Shown here: positions 1-11,148 of the stretch, one piece after another
How the letters are laid out: each line of letters opens with the position of its first letter
Position numbering within the stretch: the first letter of the stretch is position 1
Origin: Paraglomus occultum
Taxonomy: Eukaryota > Glomeromycota > Glomeromycetes > Paraglomerales > Paraglomeraceae
Direction: 5' to 3'
Assembly (NCBI GenBank): GCA_910592205.1
Contig: CAJVPJ010000770.1
Coordinates: 1-16,951 of the forward strand
Length of the DNA: 16,951 bases
Made by a program: the position numbers and the translations under genes
Notes under the pieces: generated by a model
Database searches by the model: none
The model's input: only the letters and a program-made list of their open reading frames with translations
Told to the model about the DNA's origin: nothing

Positions 1-135
1 GATTTCGCCGTTGATCTTTTACTACGTATGGTATAGACGTTACTAAATTTAACATAGTAAACATCCAAAAAAAGGACGAAATTGCATAAAAATGTCTAGC
101 GTAGATCTCTACGCACAACCAATCTTATAATAATG

Positions 136-517
136 TTAATAACCATCTACACAAGTCATAGTCAGAGGTGCATTTGGTTCTAGAGCCTTTGCCAATTTTG
201 CTCTATCACCCAATTTAATGCCACTTCAGATTCAGATATGAATTTGATTCTAGAGTCTTTGCCAATGCTGTTGCTCCTGCATGTCCAATCTGATTATCCT
301 CAAGATCCAAAAAAGTCAGAGATGAATTTGATTCTAAAGCCTTTGCCAATGCTGTTGCTCCTGCATCTCCAATCTGATTATTCTGTAGATTCAAAGAAGT
401 CAGAGATGAATTTGATTCTAAAGCCTTTGCCAAAGCTGTTGCTCCTGCATCTCCAATCTGATTCCAGCTAAGTTTCAAAGAAGTCAGAGATGAATTTGAT
501 TCTAGAGTCTTTGCCAA
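136..517 (-). pseudogene. Out-of-frame LRR tail of gene A
   Basis: This stretch continues the leucine-rich repeat array of gene A in a different reading frame. The in-frame gene A product stops at 502, but from 517 downwards another frame encodes further 28-residue units with variable pairs SW, QN and ED, up to a stop at 215. A further slip brings in a third frame that reads KLGDRAKLAKALEPNAPL and ends at a stop at 136-138, which looks like the original C-terminal end of the protein. The break at the head of this tail is a 10-nt deletion near 554-558 relative to the neighbouring 84-bp unit. The tail is therefore former coding sequence of gene A. Whether it is still translated, in an allele or after correction of an assembly error, cannot be told from this window. 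Confidence 0.7.
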
Positions 518-1131
518 TGCTGTTGCTCCTGCATTTCCAATATGATTAGAATCAAGATCAGAGATGAATTTGATTCTAGAGTCTTTGCCAATGCTGTTGC
601 TCCTGCATTTCCAATATGATTAGAATCAAGATTCAAAGAAGTCAGAGATGAATTTGATTCTAAAGCCTTTGCCAATGCTGTTGCTCCTGCATCTCCAATC
701 TGATTATCCTCAAGATTCAAAGAAGTCAGAGATAAATTTGATTCTAGAGCCTTTGCTAATGCTGTTGCTCCTGCATCTCCAATCTGATTATGATCAAGAT
801 TCAAAGAAGTCAGAGATGAATTCAATTCTAGAGCCTTTGCTAATGCTGTTGCTCCTGCACCTCCAATCTGATTACCCACAAGATCCAAAGAAGTCAGAGA
901 TGAATTTGATTCTAGAGCCTTTGCCAATGCTGTTGCTCCTGCATCTCCAATCTGATTAACATTAAGATTCAAAGAAGTCAGAGATGAATTTAATTCTAGA
1001 GCCTTTGCCAATGCTGTTGCTCCTGCATCTCCAATCTGATTATAATAAAGATTCAAAGAAGTCACAGATGAATTTGATTCTAGAACCTTTGCCAATGCTG
1101 TTGCTCCTGCAGCTCCAAACTCATTATTAGA
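182..1131 (-). repeat. 84-bp tandem repeat encoding 28-aa LRRs, about 11 units
   Basis: Units repeat every 84 bp on the minus strand, with one 74-bp unit. Each encodes a ribonuclease-inhibitor-type LRR of the pattern LxLxxNQIGDAGATALAKALESNSSLTS. The variable codon pair before the conserved Asn sits at 1126, 1042, 958, 874, 790, 706, 622, 548, 464, 380 and 296 (first base of six). It encodes SN, YY, NV, VG, DH, ED, DS, DS, SW, QN and ED. Most other positions, including silent ones, are the same between units, which points to recent homogenisation by unequal crossing-over or gene conversion. Confidence 0.92.
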
Positions 1132-3099
1132 AAGTATCCAAGAATTAACTGAAGGGTTTAATCTTAATGCATGTATCAGTGATGCCACCCCTCCATCTTT
1201 CAGTTTTGAAGAAAGATTTAGCACTCTGCCTGGTAAATGATAATTTTTATCATCAAATAATAGGTGTAACTGTTTGTACACTTCTTCACATGATGGTCTT
1301 TCATCAGGATTTTCACCCCAGCATGCTGAATATAGCTGAACATATGCTTCTGGTGTTCCTGGAACTGGGGTATCTCTATAACCTTGCTTCCTATACTCTG
1401 CCACACTATAGCGAGTGCATTGTCTACAAGGAATTTGTCCACTAGAAATTTCCCAGAATAGCACTCCGAGACTAAAGATATCAGACTTTTTTCCACGTTT
1501 ATATGATTGAATTCTGAATGATAAGGAATCCCTGTATGCTGCAGTACCTTCTCCTATTGATGAGGATATAATTTGTCCAGATAGACCAAAATCTGTAATT
1601 TTTGCAATACCAGATTTGATAAGAATGTTGGAGGAGGACTGTAAATAAAAGTTAGGAGCATCATAATAATAATTATAATTATTAGTGTATAATCATTTAG
1701 GCTATGTAACCATAACCAAAATAAAGTGTAATCATATATTACCAAATCCTTGTGGACAATGTCAAGTTTATGCATGTATCTCAGGCCATTAGTAATTTCC
1801 AGACTAAGTTTGTATTTTTGTTTCCATGTTAAACTGCGAAAATGTCGTGATAAGTGTTTGCGTAAAGTTCCGCCATTGGCAAATTCGAAAATCATATGAT
1901 AACCATCATCTTCATCTTAATATTAGTATTAGATCGAAAAAAAAAATTTGTCGTATGTAAGAATACATCATTGTGTACAAAACGACGGTGGGTAGGTTAC
2001 TTATTACTTACAGACTCCTAACAATCGGATAATATTTGGATGCCCGCTCACTTTCTTGTGGTTTTTCAGCTGACGTGTGTAAATTTTTAGTTATAAACTG
2101 GCAATTATAAAGCACACGCCCTAATGTATTACAACGACTAACCTCTTTGGCAAGCTTTTTGTAAAATTTTTCATCAGAATCGTGGGCATCCCGATACAAA
2201 GTTTTTGTGGCGACAGGCAATTTATTGTGTTCATCGTTGCCTTATACACTACTCCATAGGCACCGCCAGCAATAGCACGACCAACATCAATGTCGTCTTT
2301 TGGATAACAGCGGATAGAACCTTCTTGAATACTTTTGTCTATCCATGCTTTATTAGGTTTTTCCCGCTGATAACCAATAGCTATAGATTGCGTAGATTGC
2401 TCATCGGTTTCCATCCGAGAAAATTGACGTAAACGCCCATTCCCCAATTGACCGACGTTGTCTTCTAGTAGGGATGTTTGCTGAATGTTTGATTGTGACG
2501 AAAATAGATGTGGAATAATCTCTGTTGGATAGATCTGTAATGTCATAATGATATGTATGAGGCTGAGGTTGATACGATACTCATAGTCAAACGAATATAA
2601 TGATAACCAGACAAACCTGCGATTGAGTATAATCTAATGGTTCGACCGGAACGACTCCAACCATATTTTGGACCGAATTCTGTCGAACCAGTTCCCGTTG
2701 AGATTGCGTCGGCTGTCTCGAATACTGGGACAACGATTGTTGTTGATATTGCTGCTGCTGTGTAAACAGGTTTTGTTGCGGAAGCAGAACGTCGCTCGGT
2801 TGCTGACTCGGATTGCCTATATATGTTGGCATTTGTGGTACGTTTGTTGATTGCGAAATAGAATCCGTTGGCAGACCACCAGAGGTAAACATACCAGTGG
2901 GTAATCGTGAATGGTTGAGCAATGATTGGCCTTGTCGAAACTGTAGCCCTGCTTGTAAATTTTGATAATACACATACTTTGAGCCATCCCAATAGTATGC
3001 TTGATCAGTCACAGATGAGGCAGTGTGACGTTGCTGCTGTCGTTGTCCTGATTCTTCGTATTGTTGATAATTCCATGATTGAGACGGTTGTTGAGACAT
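502..3099 (-). CDS. Gene A: Q-rich N-terminus, TKL-type kinase and C-terminal LRR protein (frame broken)
   Basis: Five exons are supported by paralogue comparison with gene C: 3099-2617, 2534-2143, 2069-2012, 1915-1743 and 1638-502. Introns are 82, 73, 96 and 104 nt, all GT-AG. With the frame restored the protein is about 747 aa. Residues 1-230 are Q/S-rich and low in complexity. The kinase domain spans about 240-500: Gly-loop IAGGAYGVVYK near 249-259, VATK lysine near 272, HKDLSSSNILI with catalytic Asp near 368, and DFG at 385-387. LRRs run from about 534 onwards. No signal peptide or membrane segment is seen, so a cytosolic Ser/Thr or dual-specificity kinase with an LRR sensor is inferred. 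Exon 2 is 392 nt instead of 393: one A is missing after the ATG at 2234-2232, where gene C has AAA, and this destroys the frame just before the VATK lysine. A second break, a 10-nt deletion, ends the LRRs at 502. It is either a recent pseudogene or affected by assembly error. Confidence 0.8.
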
Positions 3100-4502
3100 T
3101 CTGTAGGTTAACCACACCCACTACAAAGACTCCGCCATTCGCAATACAATATAGTTGTATATGAGCCAATCATTGAGTAGTACTATAAGCAGGTCACGTT
3201 ACACGGCATTATTCTACGGGGAAATGAGATGGTGGCAAATAAAACTACTCTATGTTGGTAAAAAGAGACCAGACTGTGTCTTAAAGCATATTAATATGTA
3301 AGGATCGCTAATTATAACTGGGGTTTTTTAGATGGGTTCCAATATACTATGTATACATATATATATACTGGCTGATTCTATTCCATTAACTTAAAATATT
3401 GAAAGTATCGACCCTTTCCGTTTGCCAAAGTAATTTTACAATGGAACATTTGCCATAATTGAATGTGTTGCTTCTGTAGTATTTGTAATGTTCAAATATA
3501 TTTAAAACATGAGTTTGTCATCATCAGTCTTCCGAATTATCTAAATTAGAAAAAGTTACTTCAATCCTTAAATTCTATTGTGAAGAAAAAGTATTATTAT
3601 TACTCTGCAAGCATCGCGCTTGTTCACAAAATAAAACGTTAATGTTAATAAAATTTTGTTCGAGAACAACGATTCGTATACCTTGTTCGATATCTTCTAC
3701 CCACGGTAATTTGCTTAATGAAAGTACGGGTAAACCATGACATTATCTTGGTATATTAACCAGCTAATTACATTCGAGTTAAAAACACATAAGTGCAGTA
3801 ATAACAGTACAAAGAGATGGTCTCCAGCTGTGAGATCGACAAAATTCAAATTGTCTTACATAGCACGGCACGAGCTAATACGACGGTTCGTTGGCAGAAT
3901 TTGGGGTTGGTCAATGCAAGCAATCAATGTAATTGATCTGTATCAAATTTAACGTTCTAGCAATAATATAAACTATTTGTTTCGCAGTCATTCCACAATG
4001 TCAAACTTAATAGCATTACAATTTACTAATTTTCTATTGTCTCAATCCGGCATACGTCAGTTTCATTTGATAAATTAAAATCTGATATATAACGTAAAAT
4101 AACTTCTAGTTTTATTAGCAAATAATGTTACGCGCTTTATGAGCAAGCGATATGAAAATTTATACCTGTTAAAAAAAAGCTTTCCAAAACGTTGACATAA
4201 AACTTGATGCAAATACTTTCTACAGATTGCTCAATCTAGTGTTTCATAAATAAATTTGTTTATTACTCTCGTAACTAATGTGTACGTATAGACTATGCAT
4301 CTAATAATTACCGCTACAAAGCTACCCGCAAAGGATGGTGGTATATAGCTAAAATTACGTAGATATTGTAATTGTGTTTTTACAAGCTTTGATTAATCGT
4401 CATTGCTCCAGGCAGTAAAAATAGTAATGTCTAAAAATCTATTGTTTAGTAAATGTCTCTTCTCTCTCTATATGTCACTATCTATAAATATTAGGCGTTC
4501 TG
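3100..4502. other. Intergenic, AT-rich; upstream of gene A and downstream of gene B
   Basis: No gene is supported here. Just upstream of the gene A start the sequence CCTACAG-A-ATG (AG at 3102-3101) resembles a 3' splice site and is shared with gene C. A short alternating TA run lies at about 3348-3368. A 6-bp inverted repeat with a GA centre (TTGTTC/GAACAA) occurs near 3657-3670. The longest open frame, 3737-3952 on the plus strand, codes for 71 residues with no recognisable motif. Confidence 0.5.
4259..4264 (-). terminator. Possible poly(A) signal downstream of pseudogene B
   Basis: TTTATT on the plus strand reads AATAAA on the minus strand, about 240 nt past the gene B stop at 4503. In sequence this AT-rich the hexamer is expected often by chance, so this is only a candidate. 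Confidence 0.2.
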
Positions 4503-5997
4503 TCAATAAATTAATGCACCAGCTCTCGCTACAACATTAGCAACCCATGCGTCATTCCTGCACTGCATAAAGAATTTAAAGACGAGTTTCATTCCCTGTG
4601 TCTTTGTTAATTCTGCACTAACTATTTGACCAAGTGCATTATACAGACACGGGTTTTGATTCACTAATTCTGTCAACGTTATCAGACTAGTATTCGTAAT
4701 TTGATCTAGATACATTAATGGATCGAATGTTTCTGTACTGCAAATCCGATCCAAATACCATTGATAGTAACTCAGTTGAATATCGTTTACGAAACCATCA
4801 TTTGCGTACCTTTAAACAGATCGTGGAAAAGATCCAATTGATACACCGGTGTATCGTCCAGTGGATTCTCAAGTTTTTTTTGCGCACTTGTTTCGCGGTT
4901 GGCCGTCGGTCAGGGTTTTTGCTCCAGCATTCTGCATAAAGCTTGATGTATGCTATAGACGTTCCAGGGACGGGCGGATCACGATATCCATTTAATCTTC
5001 GGTAAAACACATCACAACTTCGAGTATATCCTTCGCAAGGTTTCTTTTGACTAGCAATTTCCCATAACACTACTCCAAGACTAAATATATCAGCCTCCTT
5101 TCCACATTTGTACGTTGGAGATATAAATGATTGGGGATCTTTGTATGGAGCAGCACCCTTCCCTCTCGATAAAGACATGATTTGTCCGGATAGGCCAAAG
5201 TCGGCAATTTTTACGACACCATTTCTGATGAGTATATTAGAAGAGGACTACATAAGAAGTTTAATAGAAAACGGTAATGGTGAGTTTTAATTGCGTCAGG
5301 TAATCAATCAGTAAAGAAAGTAAAACACATTACACAGTACCAAATCTTTGTGGATGATATTATGATCGTGCATGTACTGCAGACCGCCGGTAATTGCCAA
5401 GGCCAGCTCGTACATATCTCGTCTGGTTAACTTGCTAGAATGTTCTTGTAAGTACTTACGTAAGGGTCAGCCGTCAGCAAATGCGAAAATTATACAATAT
5501 TTTTTGTCTTTATCTTTGTCTAATACGCGTATACAAAACACATAAGATAAATTTATGTTTATTTAGAGAAATTAAAATCAAAAATACATATTGTAACACA
5601 CGCAATGATTACTCACATAAGCCCAAAAATTCGAGTATATTTGGATGACTATTCAACTTTAGGGTGGGTCTTTACCTGTGTATTGATAATCAAAACGTTG
5701 GAGATGCAGGTTTATACGTAGGCAATTAAATTAAAAAAAAAAGACCTGCCTCTTTGACAAACATTTTGTCTAATGTTTTATTACAGTTGCACGGAAAGCT
5801 GTACAACTTTTTTATAGCAACAAGCTCTTTAGTGCTCTTTATTATTCCCTTGTGTATTACACCGCATCCGCCAAAAGCTACAGCCATACGACTCTCATCA
5901 ATTTCACTTTCTAAAAATAATTAACAGCCTTTTCTTGAATATTATTTTCTATCCATTGCCGGTATTCATTATCCGAGCATTGTTCATGGGAAACCAT
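4503..5997 (-). pseudogene. Gene B: decayed TKL-type kinase pseudogene with a non-LRR C-terminus
   Basis: Exons match the intron positions of genes A and C: about 5997-5750, 5675-5617, 5519-5341, 5247-4810, and an extra exon 4732-4503. Kinase motifs remain: GGCGVIHKG loop, VAIKK lysine, HPNIL, HKDLSSSNILI, DFGLSGQ, PVPGTS and NPDRRP. Lesions seen are a lost base in the T run near 5913-5917 (frame slips after NYF), an extra base near 5648-5657 (exon 3 is 59 nt against 58), a TGA stop at 5469-5467 where A and C have GGA, and an A8 run at 4874-4881 that leaves the frame one base short. The exon 2 donor reads GC where A and C have GT. The C-terminus, about 75 residues from ETFDPLMYLDQ to VVARAGALIY, is not LRR and I do not recognise it. 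No Q-rich first exon could be found upstream. The two slips at homopolymers could be sequencing errors, but the TGA and the inserted base argue for real decay. Confidence 0.8.
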
Positions 5998-8900
5998 TTT
6001 ATGTAAAATTCTGTTTCGTAATATTTGTGAGTATTTCACCTTCTTGTAATTGCGTAAATTTAGTAAAGCAGCAATGGGTACGTGGACGACGCTTTATATT
6101 TATACGTTTATTGTAACAATATGATAGCTCTGTTTCTATTTAAAGACTTCCACTAATTACCTTACATAATCAAATATACAATTAGGTATTTACTGTATAT
6201 GCACAATTAATTACATAAAAGCATGACCAACAAATTTCGTTCGTCGTTCTAGCAGATTTCGTTATATTCAGGCCCTTTTATGAAGTTTCGGCACATTTTG
6301 GGTAAAAGTTGCCGTCATAATAAGTAGACTAGATGCAGCATTAATTTTAAATTTAAACCTGCAAATTTTAACTCCAAAACGAAAATAATTGAGATTATTA
6401 TTGAACTTTCGCTGTAGATAAACTTCCAAGTTTTGTTTACCTAAATCTAGCCTCTCGTTGGCAAATTTTGACACTAATCATGATACATGTCATGATGAAA
6501 TAGATAGTTTATCAACGCAATAACTATTCCGTTTGTTCCAAGTCGCTGTCTTGTACAACATTTGGTAGCTAAAGTAAGGTAAGGTCATTGTGTAAACATG
6601 AGAGGCTTTGTGCATAAATTAAAGCAAGGCGACTGGTCAGACGAGATTTGTGTCTTCCACAATATTACTTTATATTTTTATATTGTATATATCTTGCTTT
6701 TTTTGGAACCTAGCAAATAAGATGAATCCCACATCATCTCAGTTTGATGCAGGGGTTTCTCCGGTCAAACGACTGACTATAAAATTGTCATTACGTATTG
6801 AATATGAATCGATAATAATGTACTGCCGCTTGAGGCATGAGATTGTTTCCCTAAGTGCTGGTCGTCGGGATGGTACCGACGACATGCATTTAAGTGATCA
6901 ATAACAACCAACTACGTGAAATCATTGTGTAGTGCACTATATCAATCTAATTTCCGAATTAAGCGAATAGTGAATTCAATAAACGGATTAGAAAAAGAAG
7001 ACATAGTATTGTAAAAAGTATACGCTCTATTTAGAAATTTTCTTGTCATCGGAACCGAAACGGTTTGTCTACTTCTTGTTGTACAATGCAATGAAAAATT
7101 ATGTCTATTTTTCAATGCTTCCCTGTACGTAATTTTCTTCAGTATCATTGACTCTGGGTTTTTGTAATACCTATAAATTTTGATCGATAATTATTCTCAT
7201 CCGTATTATTTTCTCAGAATAAGCCACTATCATATTCCTTATGAAAAAATTTTAATAATTTATAGCTTGTAGAAAGCTTCCAAGTGGGCTCTATTTTATA
7301 AAAACCACCATGTTGAAAACAATTATAGATAGTCGGAGGAGTGACGTTTTTTAATCATTACGATACGATTAAAAGTTGCCTTAACCCGTTGCGTTAAAGT
7401 TTGCTCGGCAATGGTAAAACCAATTTTCTCATCTTTTCTCGGCTTTTGCCGTTATGAGTTAAGAAAGTATGTCCCATTTCATATTCGAAAATAAGCAATA
7501 TTTGTTTGTTTGTCTAGTAATTTAAACAACTTTTTTTTAAAATTCAAACACGTAATAGACAATACTTGATAAGTATGATTAAGAGATTTGACTGAGAATT
7601 GTGCAAACAATATCGTGCACTTGTACACGGAAGAACTGCACTCATTGTATCAAAATATTTTATGCACTTGATGAGGAGATAAGGAGTGCTGCGCCACCGC
7701 TAGGGAGTCTTCCCCGAAAAACCAGTCAGAATACTGTGACACCAAAATATGCAATACTAAACGGAGTAGATCTTCGATGCGAAGTCTATGTTGTAACGCG
7801 TGCTTCCAATTCCTCGCATGTAATCGAAAAGTTCTTATTATACTTAAACGGTATATATTAAATTGTATCAACAACAAAGAGCACAAACTACCCTTTGGAC
7901 TATTATCTTAATATGCTGATGCTTTACAATAGTCATTTCTAATATCGTTATATATTGTATGTACCGTATGTCATACGCAGTTAATTGAATTAGAAATTGT
8001 TTTAGCAATATATTTTCAATTAATTAACAAGGCAGCCGACGTCGGTTGAATTCATTGCGAAAGTAACAGTGTTTCTACATGACTTAACTATATGCTTATT
8101 TTTAAAATTAAAAACGTCTTTCTCGCATTTAGATGGGAATTTTTTGCAAGTTAGCGTGCTTTGGCTGATACTTGTTCTCATGCTGCTGATAAACCTATAA
8201 CTGAAATAATCTTTACACTATGTATCTCTTCCTAAAGCATTAATTGACGTCGACAAAAGAGGTAGTATTGAGTCTTCGTCTGCTGTGTTATATTGTCTTT
8301 TCTAATCTAGTCGGAAAAAGCAATTATCGTATATATTTTGCCATGCCATTAAGCATTGTGTGTAACTATTTCAATACCCCGATTGGATCGGACATGCGAA
8401 TTGAAAAAATCTTTAATATTGCTGCTTTTTCTAAGACAAATAAAACTTTTATTTACAGCAAAGCATTCTCGAGCGTTGCTTTTATTGTATTATATAACAT
8501 ATTCATGGTCATGGAAAAAACAAATTACTTTTGTCATACGACTATAATTTTATCTTTTGATAATGGTTGATAATAGCTTGGTCGGGTTAGATTTTAGATT
8601 TGAAATCAACAATTTACGGATCAATTAAGTATCTCGGTTATGTTAGATTATGGTTTTCGGGATACCGCATTTGCAAGCTTTCAGGAGGTCTTGTAAACGT
8701 AAATTCGATAGATAGCAATCTAGTATTAATATGGAGAAACTCACTCGCAGGGTCATACCCTAAAATTGATTTTTTTTGCAACCCCATTATTATTCGCAAT
8801 ATTATTGGTTGAACAATTTGATTAGTCCCCCAATTGCCTAGTGGTTTACCAACCGTCTATATTGATCACAAACCAAACGTTTTCATAAAACAATAAGACT

Positions 8901-11070
8901 TAATAAGAAGGTTGGCATAATATAATAGAACGTCGGTAGATACTCATTAGAGAAAAACGCAAGTTATTATAGAACATCTGAACTGAAAAACGGTGCGAAT
9001 TACTAAGGTGTGATCGTAGACACATGCTGGTCCGAGAAGACACCATGCGTATATATGCTATATAAAACATGGAAGAATCGATGGAACTTTATTGTGTGTC
9101 TAGTAAAATTTGTCTTTTTGCGATTTAAACCGATGCTCATTTATTGCCAAGCAATTGATTTATGTGACAATAAAGAGAAAAACCAAGCCGGAAACTTCGT
9201 TGATCAAATTGGAGTTTGCCGAAGAATCGCTTACTAAGAAAATACGTCTTCATAATATTGTTGAACGTAATAGAATAAGCGATGTACTTTGTAAAATTGG
9301 AGGACTAATCAAATTCTGACCATAATATTACGGAATATCTGGGGGCTTTACATGTAAATTAAATTTAGAGTATAACCCTGCGAGGATCAATGAGTTTTGC
9401 CAAAAAAAAATTATTGTAAATAATAGATGAAAAACTATTCTACAATTATTTAAGCAACTTACTTCTAATGTTTGGTTAGATAATGTTTTGTTCACATTAT
9501 TATAATTCTAAACTATACTTCTGCTTTAGTTATTCGGAAACGTTTATCTAATATTAATTTACTCACAAATTATGGACATTACATTTAAAGTTACGTTTAG
9601 GATGCCGCTCAACATTTAAAAGTTTGACAGTTGAATGTATATTATTAACTTTGAATGCTATACTCGATATTAAATGTTGCTCATTGGCAAGACGAATAGA
9701 TAGTAAATGACTGACTGCTTTGATTGGTTTGGTTCTAACTGACAATTAGTGGTCAACCACAAAAATTTCTCGATGCATCAGGTTGCTTATGGACAATACG
9801 ATTAAATTGTTGCAATTCTACCATTGACGCGTAATTAAACAGCAATTATTTTTGTACATAAAATAATCTATATCATATAACACCAGAGTCGAATAAGTAA
9901 AAAGGTAAAAGCTAATCGTTATAATTATTTTATATTCAAAACGCTTTGAGTAAATTACGAAACCAAACGTCAATGGCTTTGCAGACAAGTACGAATGACC
10001 AGTTATCAGATCAACGAGTCAGTAAATATCAGAGGTAGATGAAAAAGGTATTCAAAAAGATGATTTTAGATGCTACTCGCAAGCGAACATTAATACAGAC
10101 CAAGTATAGTTATAAATGCTGGCATAATGTGGTATACACGTAATATGCAAGGCAGCAATGATAACCGCTGGAGAGTTTGTCTATAAAAAGTTATATAGCT
10201 TTTTATACAGCTGTAAGAGAAATGCTTGCCGACGATGTTGGATGTTGACCGTTGTTATATAAATTCCATCATATTTATGTACAAACTAATTATTGACTTA
10301 CAATTGTAGGTAAAATTACGTTAGAAAATCATCTAAATTTTTAATATTATGAAAGTTATCTGCATCAGTATAATGCATGGAGTTTGTTTTACTATAGGCA
10401 ATTTATGTGTCTCTAATTGTGATGACAGACCCATGTATAGACACTTGAAAAAACGCGTTTACTAAGTGATAGACCTAATATTTGCCTAAATTTGACAATT
10501 ATCTAAATATTACTAAAACACGGTCGTAAACTTTGCAACAATTTTTTTTAAATTAATTTAATATGGAGAACAATTTTATACTAGTAGTTAGTAAATAAAA
10601 AATGCTTTGCCTTTCTCCGTTGAACGTAGCTTAGTAGTTGCAACAGGATACAAGTAATTTAGCGAAATTACGATATTATTATATGTTCTTAGCTAATATT
10701 GAAGTTTACTTCTGGTTTGGTAAATTATCCAGTAATTATAAGTATCAACGCTCTCAACGGTTGGTGAAGTGTGTTACAATCGTAAGAAATTTCAGTTTAC
10801 CAAATGTGACTCGTTCCAGGCCGAGATCTATACTCAGTGATTGGTGATGACTACGCGTTAGTTTGAGTTACTTCTTCTATGTGTTAAATGAAGTAATCCG
10901 ACGTATAATAAACCGTTTCATTGTATTTAACCTACCATAAGCAGGTTCGTTCATCATAAAATAGTAATTCGCATCTTCCATGTCGTACCATTGTTGATAA
11001 ATGATGACTCTTTTCACTTAACGTCATCAGTATTAGTCTTCTCATGTTAGTTAAAAAAGTTGGTAAATGT
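5998..11070. other. Gene-poor AT-rich region
   Basis: About 5 kb with no gene I can support. Open frames are short (mostly under 90 codons, the longest 108), lack recognisable motifs, and often rely on non-ATG starts. No tRNA, rRNA, LTR or reverse-transcriptase sequence was recognised. Two short stretches are less AT-rich and read more like coding sequence: 6720-6900 (plus frame ending at 6904) and 7650-7830 (open on both strands). They may be decayed gene fragments. No further kinase or LRR fragments were recognised here by eye. Confidence 0.5.
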
Positions 11071-11126
11071 GCTCTGCCGATAACTCGACCTCTGATAATT
11101 CGATTTCGCCTATAGTTTCGATCGCT
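11071..11126. mobile_element. Possible pogo/Tigger-like terminal repeat fragment
   Basis: The sequence holds the words GATAACTCGA and GATAATTCGA close together, a pattern typical of terminal repeats of pogo/Tigger-type DNA transposons. It resembles the interior of the 75-bp element that starts about 45 bp further on (GACCGATAACGCC when that is read on the minus strand). No transposase frame is present. It could be the edge of an older, larger element or a chance similarity. Confidence 0.3.
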
Positions 11127-11148
11127 TGAGCAAGACCCGATTTTTTTT

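Noticed and set aside
238-959. Plus-strand open frames through the LRR array (repeating MNLILKPLPMLLLLHLQSD)
   Set aside because: They are the antisense shadow of the 84-bp repeats. The minus strand gives proper LRRs that continue from a kinase exon.
3348-3368. Alternating TA run as the gene A TATA box
   Set aside because: It lies about 250 bp from the start codon and is a simple dinucleotide run; no transcript start evidence.
3657-3670. TTC-nn-GAA inverted motif as a heat-shock element
   Set aside because: A single short dyad in an AT-rich intergenic region, with no third unit; chance is likely.
6650-6904. 84-codon plus-strand frame ending LSAGRRDGTDDMHLSDQ
   Set aside because: Somewhat protein-like in its second half, but no motif, no start context and no intron-linked neighbour exon could be found. 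Kept only as a possible fragment.
7601-7886. Overlapping frames on both strands at the GC-richer island
   Set aside because: Neither translation resembles a family I know; reported as an island, not as a gene.
8244-8570. 108-codon plus-strand open frame
   Set aside because: Starts without ATG, has no recognisable domain, and is low-complexity AT-rich text. A second overlapping frame is open too.
10617-10690. tRNA-like A-box text (TAGCTTAGTAGT)
   Set aside because: No B box and no acceptor-stem pairing follow within tRNA length.
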